Positions 17,726 through 26,953 of a stretch of 64,000 nucleotides of DNA are shown here, in pieces (position 1 is the first letter of the stretch; each line of letters begins with the position of its first letter). The position numbers and the translations under genes are program-made. The stretch comes from Leptospira sp. GIMC2001 (GTDB taxonomy: Bacteria > Spirochaetota > Leptospiria > Leptospirales > Leptospiraceae). The stretch spans positions 434,001 to 498,000 of the forward strand of contig NZ_CP115468.1 of the NCBI RefSeq assembly GCF_028462125.1, given 5' to 3'. The notes below the pieces were generated by a model. That model had not been told where the DNA came from. It worked only from the letters and a program-made list of their open reading frames with translations, and did no database searches.

Positions 17726-18787
17726 ATGACTATGTTGCCTTGTTTTGCTTGCTATGGTTTTTCTGGCTCTCATACTGATTCTAGATTGCATTCCAATCTT
17801 TCCTTGTCGTCTGAATCAGAATCTTCAGATCAAGATTCAATTTTCTCCAATTCCATATTAGAAACTAAATCCTCCAATACTATAGGGCCGATCCTAGATT
17901 GGCGAGATAAAGACAACATTCCGTCATCAGAAGATATTGTGACTCATCTAGAGTTATTGGAAAAATATTCCATTCCTTATGTATTCGATATCCATACGCA
18001 TTTTTTTCCTGATGCTGTGCTAAGAGCAATTTGGATGTGGTTTGAAAAAGTGGATTGGAAAATTACATATAGAAAAAAAGAAATTGATAGACTAGATGCG
18101 CTTCAACGAAATAAAATTCGGTATTTTACAACATTAATGTATGCTCATAAACCGGGAATGGCTGTGGGTTTGAATCAATGGGCATATGAGAATCATAAAT
18201 CCACAGAAGGTTGCTTTCTTTTTGGAACTTTTTATCCGGAAGATTCAGTGGATGATTATGTGAAGTATGCTGTTGAAGAATTGGGATTTCGTGGTTTCAA
18301 ATTGCATTGCGAAGTATCTAAGTTAGATCTGAATCGTAAGGAATTATCGAATACTTTTAATTATCTTCAAGAGAAAGATATACCGATTGTAATTCACACA
18401 GGTACTGCACCTCTTCCTGGTGAATATACGGGAATTCAGTTTTTCGAGCCATTTATTCAAAAATTTCCTGAACTAAGAGTAATCATAGCACATATGGGTG
18501 CCTACGAAATCGAAAAATATGCATCTCTATTGGATGAATACCTGAAACTGGGAATGGATTCGACTATGGTTTTCGTGGATTATCTGGCAACAGGAACGAA
18601 CAACGATGATTGTATATATTTGTTGGACAAGTATTCTGATAGAATCTATTTCGGATCAGATTTTCCCAATATTCCATATAATCTAAGTCATCCGATTGAG
18701 AATATTCTCAATTTGGATATAAAAGTCGAAAGTAAAAGAAAAATTTTATATCAGAATAGTTGCAGATTGTTCGGTATTCCGATCTAA
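17726..18787 (+). CDS. Amidohydrolase-family (TIM-barrel) metal-dependent hydrolase
   Basis: A 353-residue protein. The barrel begins near residue 86 with FDIHTHFFPD (HxH metal ligands, about 90-92). Later metal and catalytic positions are visible: GFKLHCEVS, VIHTGTAPLPGEY, VIIAHMGAYE and YFGSDFPNIPY. This is the amidohydrolase-2 pattern (decarboxylases and hydrolases of the ACMSD type). The first 60 residues are Ser/Asp-rich and unlike the family, so the true start may be later or this may be a disordered leader. It lies 20 bases behind the sigma factor and is probably in its operon. Substrate unknown. Confidence 0.82.
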   Translation: MTMLPCFACYGFSGSHTDSRLHSNLSLSSESESSDQDSIFSNSILETKSSNTIGPILDWRDKDNIPSSEDIVTHLELLEKYSIPYVFDIHTHFFPDAVLRAIWMWFEKVDWKITYRKKEIDRLDALQRNKIRYFTTLMYAHKPGMAVGLNQWAYENHKSTEGCFLFGTFYPEDSVDDYVKYAVEELGFRGFKLHCEVSKLDLNRKELSNTFNYLQEKDIPIVIHTGTAPLPGEYTGIQFFEPFIQKFPELRVIIAHMGAYEIEKYASLLDEYLKLGMDSTMVFVDYLATGTNNDDCIYLLDKYSDRIYFGSDFPNIPYNLSHPIENILNLDIKVESKRKILYQNSCRLFGIPI

Positions 18788-18905
18788 TCGCAATTTATTG
18801 CCCAGACAAAAACTTTCCAATTTTGTTCTAAATAAACAAAAAAAGTATAGGAATAAAAGAATTTTACTATTCTTGAAGTAAGACCTATTATAGAATCGTT
18901 GTATT

Positions 18906-19322
18906 ATGAATTACTTCCATCCAACAATCAAACCACTCATCATCTACGTAGCTTGGACAGTTTTTGTAGGAATTCTAGTTATCAGTTATCGAACAGCTAA
19001 GGTACTTGCAGGTGAGAAAAAGTCCAATGAGTTTCCATCTTGGGAAAAGCATGGCGAAGGTTTCTACTGGCGACTATCAAGATCCCATTTCAATTGTCTC
19101 GAAAATCTACCCATTTTCGCAATTTTATGCATAGTTTCTGTGATAACTCTCATGAATAATGCAACTTTTACAATTGTTGCCTGGACTGCATTGGGCGGAA
19201 GAATATTCCAAACTCTTGCACATTGGAGCGGTGATGGAGTTTGGAATGTAAACTTTCGATTCACGGGTTATGTTGTTCAAGTTGGATGTTATATAACAAT
19301 GATAACACTTCTTTTATTGTAG
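18906..19322 (+). CDS. MAPEG-family membrane protein
   Basis: A 138-residue protein with four hydrophobic segments. SRSHFNCLENLPIFAILC (about 58-75) is the MAPEG signature (RxxxNxxExxP), the family of glutathione-dependent and eicosanoid-metabolising membrane enzymes, and RIFQTLAHW fits the third helix. Bacterial members often have glutathione transferase or peroxidase activity, but this one is untested. It follows the amidohydrolase by 118 bases on the same strand. Confidence 0.8.
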   Translation: MNYFHPTIKPLIIYVAWTVFVGILVISYRTAKVLAGEKKSNEFPSWEKHGEGFYWRLSRSHFNCLENLPIFAILCIVSVITLMNNATFTIVAWTALGGRIFQTLAHWSGDGVWNVNFRFTGYVVQVGCYITMITLLLL

Positions 19323-19591
19323 GAATTGTTATATAAGAAATGTATCTTAAACTTAAATAATATATAGCTACAATCATTTCAAATTTAACTATTTTTAAAA
19401 GATAAGATTTTAATTCAAAATAATCTTCTGTATGACAAATTAAATTTGAATATGTAAATACATATTAGATTTTTTTACTATAAATCCAATTTATTTTTTA
19501 ATTTATTTATTCTGTGATTCTTGTTAATTTTTTGACGATCAAAGTTAGTATTCTAACCATGTGTAAAGAGTTTTCAGAAATTAATTAATCT

Positions 19592-21154
19592 ATGGATTAT
19601 TCCATGCATAAAGTACTTAGCAAATCAGAAATCAAATTTATCAAGAAAAGTATACTTATAATGGCTTTTCTTTTTCTAGCCTCGAATCTAGTTACAGTTG
19701 TAATCAATACTTTCTTGAATCAATTCTTAATCTCGCCTGAATTTCAAGAATCCGTGAAAATAGTTCAAGCTGATGCCACCATTATGATTACATCTAATTT
19801 TCTCCCGTTTCCTTTTATGACTTTATTTTTAGTATTGTATTTGGTGCCTATTTACAGAGAGATGAAGACGTTTAAGATGAGTAATACTTCTTACGTTAGA
19901 CTTATTAATATTCCTATTTTTTTCAGTTTTATATCAGGACTTTCTTGGGTGATAGGAACTTTAAGTTTCGAGTCTCAGATTATTTTGCGAGGATTTTCTA
20001 ATAATTGGCATTGGATCCTTGAGTCTTCCTTACTGACTCTGTCTATGGCAATCACGAGTTTTGTACTTTCGTATTATCTTTTGGATTATTTCCAGAGAAC
20101 ATTGATCGTCCCAAAAATTTTTGCGGGAAGCCAATTCAATGAAATTACTGACGGCTTAAGACCAAATTTAAAACAGAGATTTTATATTTATATAGTAACG
20201 ATATCTATTCTTCCAGGATTTATGACGTTTCGTTTACTCCAGACATTCAACAATAATGGAGATAATGTTTTTGGACGAAATTTGATTTCTGAGATTGTAA
20301 TCATGTTCGCTATAATTGGTTTCTTAATATTTATAATCACTTTATTTTTAACAAATTCGATTCGTTCTCCCTTAGATAAAATGCGTTTGCAAGCCGAGGA
20401 AATTCAAAATGGTAACTTTAACAAGATAATGCTGGTAGACACTAGAGATGAAATTGGAAATCTTTCTTCTACAATGAATTCTATGACTATTTCTCTTGCT
20501 GAGAAAGAAAAGATAAACGATACATTTGGGCGAATGGTGGATCCAAAAGTCCGAGATTTTCTGCTAAGTGGAAACTTGAAGCTAGGCGGAGAACAATCAG
20601 AAGCCGTAATACTTTTCAGTGACCTTGCAGGTTTTACAACTTTATCGGAGAATAGAACTCCGGCGGAGGTAGTATCTATGCTCAATCGCTACTTTGGACT
20701 TATGTCAAATTGCGTCAGCAAACATGGCGGAATAGTTAATAAATTTATAGGAGATGCGATACTTGCCATTTTTGGAATGCCTATCCCGTTAGAATTCTCA
20801 GCTGATTCAGCTCTTCAATGTGCTATAGATATGCAAGAAGCTGGCAAAAAACTAAATGAGGAATTGGAATTAGAAGGACTTCCGCTTATGAAAACTCGAA
20901 TAGGAATTCACAAAGGATTTGTAATTGCAGGCAATATAGGTTCTCATACAAGAATGGAATATACTGTTATTGGAGATACAGTGAATACAGCTTCTCGTTT
21001 GGAGTCGGCTTGCAAGAAATTCGATGTGAACATTTTGTTCTCAGAAGAAGTTAAAGAATCTTTAGAGAACAATTACAATTTCAAAAAAATTGGAAGCCTA
21101 ATGCTTAAGGGCAAATCTCAAGCTATCTCAACTTTTACATTAAACCAAGAATGA
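19592..21154 (+). CDS. Membrane-bound class III adenylate cyclase
   Basis: A 520-residue protein. The N-terminal part has about six hydrophobic segments (the last near 225-255), then a HAMP-like linker (IRSPLDKMRLQAEEIQNGNF) and a class III cyclase domain from about 330. Both metal Asp residues are present in LFSDLAGFTTLSE and FIGDAILAIFG. The adenine-selecting Lys and Asp are in VNKFIGDA and YTVIGDTVNTASRLES, so it should make cAMP. No clear ribosome site precedes the ATG; a second ATG at 19604 is possible. Leptospires carry many such cyclases with diverse sensor regions. Confidence 0.92.
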   Translation: MDYSMHKVLSKSEIKFIKKSILIMAFLFLASNLVTVVINTFLNQFLISPEFQESVKIVQADATIMITSNFLPFPFMTLFLVLYLVPIYREMKTFKMSNTSYVRLINIPIFFSFISGLSWVIGTLSFESQIILRGFSNNWHWILESSLLTLSMAITSFVLSYYLLDYFQRTLIVPKIFAGSQFNEITDGLRPNLKQRFYIYIVTISILPGFMTFRLLQTFNNNGDNVFGRNLISEIVIMFAIIGFLIFIITLFLTNSIRSPLDKMRLQAEEIQNGNFNKIMLVDTRDEIGNLSSTMNSMTISLAEKEKINDTFGRMVDPKVRDFLLSGNLKLGGEQSEAVILFSDLAGFTTLSENRTPAEVVSMLNRYFGLMSNCVSKHGGIVNKFIGDAILAIFGMPIPLEFSADSALQCAIDMQEAGKKLNEELELEGLPLMKTRIGIHKGFVIAGNIGSHTRMEYTVIGDTVNTASRLESACKKFDVNILFSEEVKESLENNYNFKKIGSLMLKGKSQAISTFTLNQE

Positions 21155-21203
21155 CTTGAAACGGTGACTCAAACTTCTTTCCACTTTTTATCATTTTTAG
21201 TGT

Positions 21204-21222
21204 AAACTTAGCAACTAAGTTT
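21204..21222. repeat. Short perfect dyad between cyclase and SpoIIE-type gene
   Basis: AAACTTAG-CAA-CTAAGTTT is a perfect 8-base inverted repeat about 50 bases after the cyclase stop. It lacks a T-run on the plus strand, so it is a weak terminator or a regulatory site. The rest of the 294-base gap (21155-21448) shows no gene. Confidence 0.5.
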
Positions 21223-21448
21223 GGAAGGTTCGCGAAACCCAGTAGCTGTCCAGTTTGTGAAGTAAAAAAGGTACATTCTGTACTATTTATTGGAAGCTTT
21301 TTTCAGGAAATCAATAAGTTTCGCTATATCCTTCGCATGAAATAAATTATTTTTAATATTCTGATATTAAAAGATTGAAAGTATTTTTGAGAAATTTATT
21401 TTCATGTCAAAGGTCGAAAGACTTTTATAATTACGGAATAGTAAAATT

Positions 21449-23212
21449 ATGATTAAATATTTAATAAATTTGGGTGTCGATTTAGGAATTTCTCCTTTGG
21501 ATAAGCGAAAAATCCTACTTTCGAATCAACTTTCGTTATTCTTTTCAATTGTAAATTTACAATACATACTCGCGCTCTACGCTCTTGAACTTTCATCTAT
21601 AGTATGGGCTTTGTATGTCGGCACTTTTGTATATTTGCTTCTTCCTATTCTTAATAAATTCGGGCATTCCATTTTCTCAAGGTTTATACTTATCTTAAAT
21701 GTAAATTTTATTCTAGTCTAATATTCAATTCAACTTGGAAAATCGGCTGGAGTTTATCTACTGTTTCTAGCTTTTGCAAGCATACCATTTGTATTGTTTG
21801 ACTTAAAAAATAAAAAAGCACTATATACTTCTTCTCTCACTGGACTTATCTCGTATCTTATACTTGAAATTTTCAATCAGACTATGGGTGAGCGGTCAGT
21901 ATTTTCACCGACCGCTGCAATCTATTTTTCCTATTCAATGTTTTTTACTTCTTATATAATTATTTTATTTGTAGTAGGAAACTTTTACTTCAGCAATACG
22001 AAAGCTGAAAATGCATTAGTAGCAGCAAAGGAGTTGCAGGATGGAGATTATTTTTTAACAACTCAGATTTTAAATCCTTTATTTAAGAATTTCAATCGGA
22101 GTGATTTCGTAAAAACAGAGTTTTACGCTAAGCAGAAGAAGACATTTTCTTTTAGAGGAAGAGACTCTGATCTTGGAGGGGATATTAACATTTCAGGAAA
22201 TATAATATTTAGAGGAATTCGTTATACGATGTTTATCAATGCAGACGCAATGGGTAAATCAATGCAAGGTGCAGGTGGTGCAATAGTTTTAGGAACAGTG
22301 GTTAATTCTTTATTATCTAGATCTGCATCTAATAAAAAAAGTCTAAATCTTCATCCTCGCGAATGGATGAATGATACATATATGGAATTGCAAAATATAT
22401 TCCTAGCCTTTGATGGTTCCATGTTTATTTCATGCTTTATGGGTCTTGTGAATGAGAATAACGGAAAAATGTATTATTTTAATTCAGAACATCCATCGAC
22501 TGTATTATATAGAGATGGAAAGGCTCAGTTTTTAGATGAAGAATTTCCGCATCGGAAAATTGGATTTCCTGTTACAGAGCCAATTAAGATTCATGAGTTT
22601 CAACTTTTACCTGGAGACATCTTAATCGCTGGATGTGATGGGCGTGATGACACAAACCTGACTCCTAATAGCATTGAACGAAAAATTAATGATGATGAAA
22701 ATATTTTTGTAAAAATTGTAGAGAAGAGAAAGGCAGATTTGGAAGGGATTTTCGAAGAAATAAGTAAATCTGGAGAACTTATCGATGATTTATCTTTAAT
22801 CAAAATCGAATTTTTATCTAATCCAAATGCAGAGAATGCAACTTATATAGAATTGAAACAAATAAAAACTTTAATTAAAGAATTTTATTTTGAGGATGCT
22901 TTGTATGCCCTGGAAAATTCCTCACAGGAAGATATTCAAAATTTAGAACAACTGTATTTAAGAGCTTTCTGTATGGAAAAGTTGGGTAAGGGTTCTGGAT
23001 CAATTCAATTATTAGAAAAAAATTATTCAATAGTCAAAGACCATATTCCTTCCTTGAATTTATTGTCCTATCTCTATTATAAAACAGGTAATTTAGATAA
23101 ATCACAATCACTAGCAGAGATTGCTTTGGGCAAAGATCCATCTAATTTTTCTAGTAATAAATTAATGAATAAAATAATAGCCAGACGGAAGGATCGGATT
23201 CAATTTATTTGA
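21449..23212 (+). pseudogene. SpoIIE/PP2C-type phosphatase with membrane domain, interrupted by one in-frame stop
   Basis: Two open stretches, 21449-21721 and 21722-23212, are in the same frame and are separated by one TAA at 21719-21721 (codon 91). Translation past the stop continues a hydrophobic helix (YSIQLGKSAGVYLLFLAF) without a gap, so this is one gene of about 587 codons with a nonsense codon, or a sequencing error. The downstream part has a complete PP2C-like phosphatase: RGRDSDLGGDI, INADAMGKSMQGAGG and AGCDGRDD carry the metal-binding Asp residues. After it come TPR-like helices (LYLRAFCMEKLGKG, LSYLYYKTGNLDKSQ). Such proteins dephosphorylate anti-sigma antagonists. A TTG at 21794 could still start a shorter product. 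Confidence 0.85.
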
Positions 23213-23286
23213 AAAACAACCAATCGCTAAGTTGAAGTCAGATAGATATGGAGACTTGATGCCAGAAAACGAAAGGATGTTGTAAT

Positions 23287-23769
23287 TTAAAATGATTTCA
23301 AGAATTGCATATAAAGTTCAGATCGTGATTCGGCTAAGTGATCAAAAGTATAGAGGCAAGCTCCCATAATCATAAGTCCAACTCCAACCCCTCGCAACAT
23401 TTCATTCTTCCAAAAAGCAATCACAATTACGAAACCTAAAAGAAATATTACTATTTCAACTTTTTTTAATATGCCGAAGATTTTCATCACATTCTGTATT
23501 CTTGGAATCTCTACTTCATGTATTTTTTGCGGAGCATCTTTGTAAAAAGTAGTTACCCGTTCAATATCAGTGGAGTTTTTGTAGATTACCGTAATACAGA
23601 TGATAAAAAGCAATATCGAAAGCGGTATCGTTGCATAAGCTATACCTTTTAAAAATTGCTTTTGCTGAAAAAGAAAATATATCGAAATAGTGATGAAGGT
23701 TATTGAAATCATTGCACCTACAGTGCATTGAAATTTTTCTCCAAGGAAGTATGTAATGATATTATCCAT
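23287..23769 (-). CDS. Four-helix membrane protein of unknown function
   Basis: A 160-residue protein with hydrophobic segments at about 17-33, 41-62, 104-120 and 126-142. Between the second and third lies a charged loop (DIERVTTFYKDAPQKIHEVEIP) likely outside the membrane. I see no family signature. It is the last gene of the minus-strand series behind the Cys-tailed sigma factor, but a 167-base gap from the previous gene makes operon membership uncertain. Confidence 0.6.
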   Translation of the reverse strand: MDNIITYFLGEKFQCTVGAMISITFITISIYFLFQQKQFLKGIAYATIPLSILLFIICITVIYKNSTDIERVTTFYKDAPQKIHEVEIPRIQNVMKIFGILKKVEIVIFLLGFVIVIAFWKNEMLRGVGVGLMIMGACLYTFDHLAESRSELYMQFLKSF

Positions 23770-23936
23770 TAGAATCTAAATTCCAACTACTATGTATAGA
23801 AATTTTAAGTCTACTAGATTTTTCATGTGATCATTTTTTCCCTTTTCGATAATATTCTTTTAGAAGGAATGATCGGGAAGCGTTTTTTTTGCTCATACTT
23901 CCTAATATATGTAAAATTTCCATGGCCAATTATATT

Positions 23937-24425
23937 TCAATTCTTTCTCATGCTTTTTATTAATCTATAGAAAATATAGATATGGCTTAAGAATGTGGTG
24001 AGTCCGTATGTAACAAACATTAACCAAATAAATCCCAAATTATGATCATAGAGTTTTAAACCAAAAAACTGTGGAAATGCTGCAATCAAATCCCCAAATC
24101 CAACGATATTGAAAATCCAAACTAGGGGAATGGTAAACTTCCATTTATTTTTTAAAGCTATAACAGACACTATGGCAAAAATGGATGTTGCAAAATCGAG
24201 GAGTCCAACTGTGGTTAAAAAGTCACTTGGAAAGCCATCATACATTTGCTCTTTTGCCATAAATGATAACCCCAAATACCGAAAGGTGTTGAGGTATACA
24301 AATGGAAGAAGTGCCTCGTGTATATTTAGCTTGGAAATTCTGGGTTGTATCCAATATTTAAAGCCGAGTATGATTGCAATAGTTCCCGTAAAAGCCTGCA
24401 GGTTGATAATAATAAAGTTATCCAT
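23937..24425 (-). CDS. Polytopic membrane protein of unknown function
   Basis: A 162-residue protein with about five hydrophobic segments and conserved-looking polar spots in membrane stretches (NTFRYLGLSFMAKEQ, NIVGFGDLIAAFPQFFG). It is 12 bases behind the 121-residue gene, so co-transcribed. No named family is recognised. Its place in a sigma-factor-headed run of small membrane proteins suggests a shared envelope role, which is inference. Confidence 0.65.
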   Translation of the reverse strand: MDNFIIINLQAFTGTIAIILGFKYWIQPRISKLNIHEALLPFVYLNTFRYLGLSFMAKEQMYDGFPSDFLTTVGLLDFATSIFAIVSVIALKNKWKFTIPLVWIFNIVGFGDLIAAFPQFFGLKLYDHNLGFIWLMFVTYGLTTFLSHIYIFYRLIKSMRKN

Positions 24426-24437
24426 GTTTATTTTTTC

Positions 24438-24803
24438 CTAGTTTAATTGTTTCGAATAAGTGATTTTTGTTACTAAGTGATTGAGATAAATAACCAATCC
24501 TCCGTAAGTGAGCAAGTGTACTGGTATTGTTGTGTTTACAGGAATTGCAAATTCCGGAATGCCAAATAATAAAAGCCAATCAATTTGAGGATACAAATCA
24601 TGACTATAAAGCATATCTACGGTTATGCTTTGCAGAGTTACAATGAGTGCATCCGATGGAATTGTGGCTTCTAGACCGAGATAATGAAAAACTAACCAAA
24701 GTAAATCTTGCAATTGGCTTGCGATTAAGAAATAAAGAAATGCTCCTTTTGGAAGCATCTTTTCATGAGCCAGTAAACCTGGAGCGAAATGGTCTGATAA
24801 CAT
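24438..24803 (-). CDS. Small membrane protein of unknown function
   Basis: A 121-residue protein with three hydrophobic segments and several acidic and His residues near them (QLQDLLWLVFHYLGLEA, LYSHDLYPQIDWLL). The gaps are 14 bases to the gene before and 12 to the one after, so all belong to one transcript. I do not recognise a family. Confidence 0.6.
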   Translation of the reverse strand: MLSDHFAPGLLAHEKMLPKGAFLYFLIASQLQDLLWLVFHYLGLEATIPSDALIVTLQSITVDMLYSHDLYPQIDWLLLFGIPEFAIPVNTTIPVHLLTYGGLVIYLNHLVTKITYSKQLN

Positions 24804-24817
24804 AGTATTCTCCTTCT

Positions 24818-25282
24818 TTAATCCTTTTGAGAGAGCGAAATCTTGAATGCTTTAACGGAGTAAACTGCGGCAACCGCTACGAATACAGATCGTACCCAAT
24901 GCAGCACAAGCCATAAATTAAGCTTACTTGCAGCAACTTCTTCTGAGTATTCCATGTTTATAAATCCAATGTTAGTTGGCAGGTGATAAACTGTGGTAAT
25001 CGTGCAAGTAATCATTAAGCAGATCAATGCAATTGTCCAATTTTTTCGAACTGTTTGTTGTCCTTTTGTAATAATTACCATCGCCACTGTAGCAAGTATT
25101 GCAGGGAGCAAAATGCCCATAGTTGGAGCAAGTAGAAGCGGGAATTGAATCCCAAATTGCCGCATGAACTCCATTGGATCCAACATTTGCCAATACATGC
25201 CGAAGCCAAGACCGATCACTAATAGGTTTCCGAAAAAAGCTGAAGTGCCAATTATCGCGATATAGGGTAGTGTATTTTTCAT
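24818..25282 (-). CDS. DUF1772-like (anthrone oxygenase-type) membrane protein
   Basis: A 154-residue protein with four hydrophobic segments. HLPTNIGF in the third region and the later LWLVLHWVRSVFVAVAA resemble the P-x-N and W-x-x-x-H-x-x-R positions of DUF1772, a family that includes anthrone oxygenases. The match is by eye and not strong. It follows the SDR gene by 4 bases, so the two may act on the same substrate. Confidence 0.6.
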   Translation of the reverse strand: MKNTLPYIAIIGTSAFFGNLLVIGLGFGMYWQMLDPMEFMRQFGIQFPLLLAPTMGILLPAILATVAMVIITKGQQTVRKNWTIALICLMITCTITTVYHLPTNIGFINMEYSEEVAASKLNLWLVLHWVRSVFVAVAAVYSVKAFKISLSQKD

Positions 25283-25286
25283 TCTG

Positions 25287-26069
25287 TTACGTTTTCTTAC
25301 TCGGTATAGGTTGTTTATTCAATTGTTTGAATATGAATTTTGGAGCTAACCTGCTCATGAATTTGAGCTGTTTGGAAAGTCCAGGTGTGATTTCATCTTT
25401 TCCATCCATGAAATGTTTCCAGAAAATATCAGCCATTTTATCGGGTGGCATAGGTTTGAGATTATCATCTTCAGCAATATCAGCTTCATGAGCTAGAGGC
25501 GTATCTACCACAGGTGGCAAAAGTTCTACCACTCTTATGTTATGCGGTTTTAATTGCGGGCGAATTCCCATAGTCCAAAAGTGTAACGCTGCTTTGGTTC
25601 CTGAATATGTCGGAGCTTGAGCAAACGGCACATATGCCAAACCTGAAGAAACATTTACAACAACAGCATTCTTACTTTTCTTAAGCTGCGGAAGAAAGTA
25701 GTGCAACATTCGTATCGGTGCATGAAAATTGATTTCTATCTCGGTAAACTGCTTGTTTAATTGATCTTCTTCACTTCCTGCATCAATCAAATTCATGATG
25801 CCCGCATTGTTGAAAAGTATATCAATTCCGCCAAAAATCTGTTCCATTTTTAGAACCAATGATTTTACTTCTTCTTCATTGCATACATCACTTTGCTCGA
25901 TATGAATGGAAGGCAGGTCCGATTTTACTTTTTCAAGTTTGGATAAATTTCTACCTGTTACGACTACATTGTAGTTATTTTTCATAAATTTTCTCGCAAT
26001 TGCTAGTCCAATTCCTGAACTTCCGCCAGTGATTAATATTGTTTGATTCATTTTATTTATTTTACTCAT
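25287..26069 (-). CDS. Short-chain dehydrogenase/reductase (DltE-like SDR)
   Basis: A classical SDR of 254-260 residues. The cofactor loop is TGGSSGIGLAIA, the structural NNAG is in ILFNNAGIMNL, and the catalytic residues are in VNVSSGLAYVPFAQ (Ser) and YSGTKAALH (YxxxK). NADP preference is likely from the basic segment VVTGRNLSKL. Either the ATG at 26069 or the one at 26051 could be the start; neither has a strong ribosome site. Substrate is unknown. It sits in the middle of the sigma-factor-headed run. Confidence 0.85.
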   Translation of the reverse strand: MSKINKMNQTILITGGSSGIGLAIARKFMKNNYNVVVTGRNLSKLEKVKSDLPSIHIEQSDVCNEEEVKSLVLKMEQIFGGIDILFNNAGIMNLIDAGSEEDQLNKQFTEIEINFHAPIRMLHYFLPQLKKSKNAVVVNVSSGLAYVPFAQAPTYSGTKAALHFWTMGIRPQLKPHNIRVVELLPPVVDTPLAHEADIAEDDNLKPMPPDKMADIFWKHFMDGKDEITPGLSKQLKFMSRLAPKFIFKQLNKQPIPSKKT

Positions 26070-26079
26070 TTCTATTTTT

Positions 26080-26448
26080 TTATAATTTTCCTGTTTTTAA
26101 AAGTTGTGTATGCATCCAGAACATAAAAGTAGTTGGAATAAGTTCTAATAATATTCCAAAGATTATAATTGGAGTTGGCGGATAATTTATCAAAGCTAAA
26201 GCTCTTGCTGTTCCGCCAATAAATAAAGCAATCATTAGAAAACGAAATAAGGAAACCTCAGATGGATTCCATGCAACGTAAAAAAAGGCAAGAGACATGG
26301 AAGCCCAAATTGCAGCAACATAGCGATGGTTGTTGTCTTGCATTGGAGTCGATAAATCCGGATTATAATGGGTGGTTGCACCCATAAACCCAGTAGCCAA
26401 AGCAATTATACCGTATAATAGCAAGAATACTCTGATGAATAGTAACAT
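26080..26448 (-). CDS. DUF4345-like membrane protein
   Basis: A 122-residue protein with four hydrophobic segments. PMQDNNHRYVAAIWASMSLA and the later GGTARALALINYPP fit the DUF4345 pattern (DNNxRyxxxi, then GGxxR). Its start overlaps the stop of the upstream gene by one base (TAATG). Function is unknown; members recur next to SDRs and small regulators. Confidence 0.68.
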   Translation of the reverse strand: MLLFIRVFLLLYGIIALATGFMGATTHYNPDLSTPMQDNNHRYVAAIWASMSLAFFYVAWNPSEVSLFRFLMIALFIGGTARALALINYPPTPIIIFGILLELIPTTFMFWMHTQLLKTGKL

Positions 26449-26891
26449 TAAAGAACCTCTTTTTTTGAATTTTTAAGAAATGCGTAAGCTGCTATTGCAA
26501 TTGGAATCGCAAATGGGATGTGTTGAATTATATCTAACAACGAGGAATTTGGTACAAAATTAGCCCAAATCCACATATCTACGAGGATTACTAAAACGAG
26601 CGTTACTAGATGAAATTGACCCGCTAATTTAAATTGACCATTTTGAATAGCGAGAATGACAAATATTGGTGGAAGAATATCACAAATGGACTTGAAAATA
26701 GCTAATATCTTAGCAAAACGAATAGCTGAGTCTGTATCCGCAGAAATTGAGAATGAGCCTTCAGCAGCCATAGGGAAGATAAGCCAGAAAATGCCAATGC
26801 CAATAAGCATAAAGGCGGATACGTAGCTTGCCCAAATACCTATTTTTATGGATTTAGGTAAACCTTGATGATTTAGATTATTTAAGGACAC
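26448..26891 (-). CDS. Four-helix membrane protein of unknown function
   Basis: A 147-residue protein with a polar N-terminus (MSLNNLNHQGLPKS) and four hydrophobic segments at about 20-42, 62-85, 90-112 and 118-138. It is the first gene after the Cys-tailed sigma factor, 62 bases behind it, and overlaps the DUF4345-like gene by one base. No family is recognised. Confidence 0.65.
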   Translation of the reverse strand: MSLNNLNHQGLPKSIKIGIWASYVSAFMLIGIGIFWLIFPMAAEGSFSISADTDSAIRFAKILAIFKSICDILPPIFVILAIQNGQFKLAGQFHLVTLVLVILVDMWIWANFVPNSSLLDIIQHIPFAIPIAIAAYAFLKNSKKEVL

Positions 26892-26953
26892 AATTGCTCT
26901 CTCCTACTTGTTTTGACAAGCGAGTGAGTAATGTGTAAGGACTTGGGGAATTT

